Assembly (NCBI RefSeq): GCF_014898055.3
Contig: NW_023601212.1
Span: forward strand, 32,042,329 to 32,106,328
Source: Talpa occidentalis
Taxonomy: Eukaryota > Chordata > Mammalia > Eulipotyphla > Talpidae
Reading direction: 5' to 3'
Length of the DNA: 64,000 nucleotides
In this document: positions 63,029 to 64,000 of the stretch, piece after piece
Layout of the letters: the number at the start of each line of letters is the position of its first letter
Position numbering within the stretch: position 1 is the stretch's first letter
Position numbers and translations under genes: made by a program
The notes under the pieces: model-generated
Told to the model about the DNA's origin: nothing
The model's database searches: none
The model's input: only the letters and a program-made list of their open reading frames with translations

Positions 63029-64000
63029 GTAAGTGCTCCTTTAGTTTTCCTCCATATTTACATATTTCCCTTTCTCACTTTGTCAGTTTGTGGAGTTATG
63101 GTTTGCATGATATTATGTGATATGAAGATGGTCCAATTTAGTTTATTCATGATTTTACATTCTAGAGAATAAACTGGAAAACTACCTATAAAACTCTAAT
63201 GTAAGGCAAAGGATGATGTTCAGATATTTTTCCTTTCTGAATTTTATAGCTCTCTTTTAACTTGTGTTTATATAATACATACTTTTCTGTCCTTTTACTT
63301 TCAAAATTTCTGTATCCACCCATTTCAGATACATACCTTGTAAGCAGTATATAATCAGAATTTATTTTTTAACCTATTATGAAATTCTTGTCTTTTAAAT
63401 GAGATATTTGGTTTCTTTACATTTAATATAATTATTGATATTTGTGTTTAAATCTATCGTTTTATTATTTTCTTTCTATTTGTCTGGTTGTTATAGGACC
63501 AGACAGTGAACTGGTCCTTTTTTCTCTCTCTTTTCTTCTTTTGAATTGATTATTTTTTATTGTTATACTAATTTATACTTTTATTTTTATATTTTATTTT
63601 CCATTTCCCCACTCTGCTGGCTCATTAGACATCTTTCACTTTTCTTTTAGAATTGGCCATAGAAATGACAGAATATATCCTTGAATTATTAGTGTTCATT
63701 ATAAAGTAATATGTTTGCCAACTCCAGGGTAAAGAAAATACCCAAGAAAAATTTAATTGCATTTTTCTCCCTTCTATTTTAAGTACTATTGTTGTCATTT
63801 CTTTTAATGCCCAAGACATTAATTTTATTATATAATTATTTAGATTTACCCACAAAATCTGCTTTTTGTTGCTTTTCTCCCATTCTGCATCACTGAGCTT
63901 TTTCTTCCTTACCATTTTCCTCTCCCCGAAGAATTTTTTTGTATTTTCTTTATAAATATAGGTATGCTATTAACAAATTCTTTCACTTTTTGTTTGTCTG
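63029..64000 (+). other. GH35 gene intron 6, start
   Basis: AT-rich intron sequence to the window edge. No exon or clear repeat boundary seen; parts near 63.2-63.9 kb have LINE-like composition. Confidence 0.5.

Overview
This is a 64-kb window of mammalian nuclear DNA. It has multi-exon genes with GT-AG introns, CpG-island promoters, polyadenylation signals and dense interspersed repeats. The 17 copies of a tRNA-derived SINE have a head like GGGCCTCCCTGGTGGCGCAG with A and B boxes, and a body ending in TTGTATAAATAAATAAAT. As I remember them, these match the camelid-type SINE and not the ruminant, pig, whale, carnivore, horse or bat families. My best guess is therefore a camelid (alpaca, llama or camel), at about 0.7. 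The gene order VPS26B - THYN1 - ACAD8 - GLB1L family is that of human 11q25, so synteny is conserved.

Layout: 1-1900 is GC-rich promoter DNA in two blocks. The left block has three CCAAT boxes and probably serves the head-to-head neighbour (NCAPD3 in human), whose coding sequence is not in the window. The right block leads into VPS26B. VPS26B (+) has six coding exons from 1348 to 19716, encodes 336 residues, and has a 3' UTR ending near 21.88 kb. THYN1 (-) converges on it, with seven coding exons from 26182 down to 22479 (225 residues). THYN1 and ACAD8 share a bidirectional CpG promoter at about 26.2-26.9 kb that carries two oppositely oriented ZNF143-type motifs. ACAD8 (+) has eleven coding exons from 26766 to 42381 (415 residues). 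A repeat-rich 12-kb intergenic stretch follows. Then comes the 5' third of a beta-galactosidase-like (GH35) gene (+), with six exons from 55289 to 63028, a signal peptide, and a continuation beyond the window. An RPL6 processed pseudogene lies antisense in its second intron. All exon junctions were worked out by reading frame and phase, and every gene gave an uninterrupted frame.

The four genes are not a pathway. VPS26B is a retromer subunit, THYN1 is a nuclear EVE-domain protein, ACAD8 is the mitochondrial isobutyryl-CoA dehydrogenase of valine breakdown, and the last is a secreted or lumenal glycosidase relative. What they share is promoter and 3'-end architecture (divergent and convergent pairs).

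I see no phage, CRISPR, operon or other unusual multi-gene system. The observations most worth a second look are these. An L1 insertion appears to have duplicated the splice acceptor of ACAD8 exon 2. The GH35 gene has changed residues beside its active site and may be a paralog distinct from human GLB1L3. A 64-bp relic of that gene's signal-peptide exon sits 1.7 kb upstream. A 67-bp direct repeat flanks VPS26B exon 2.
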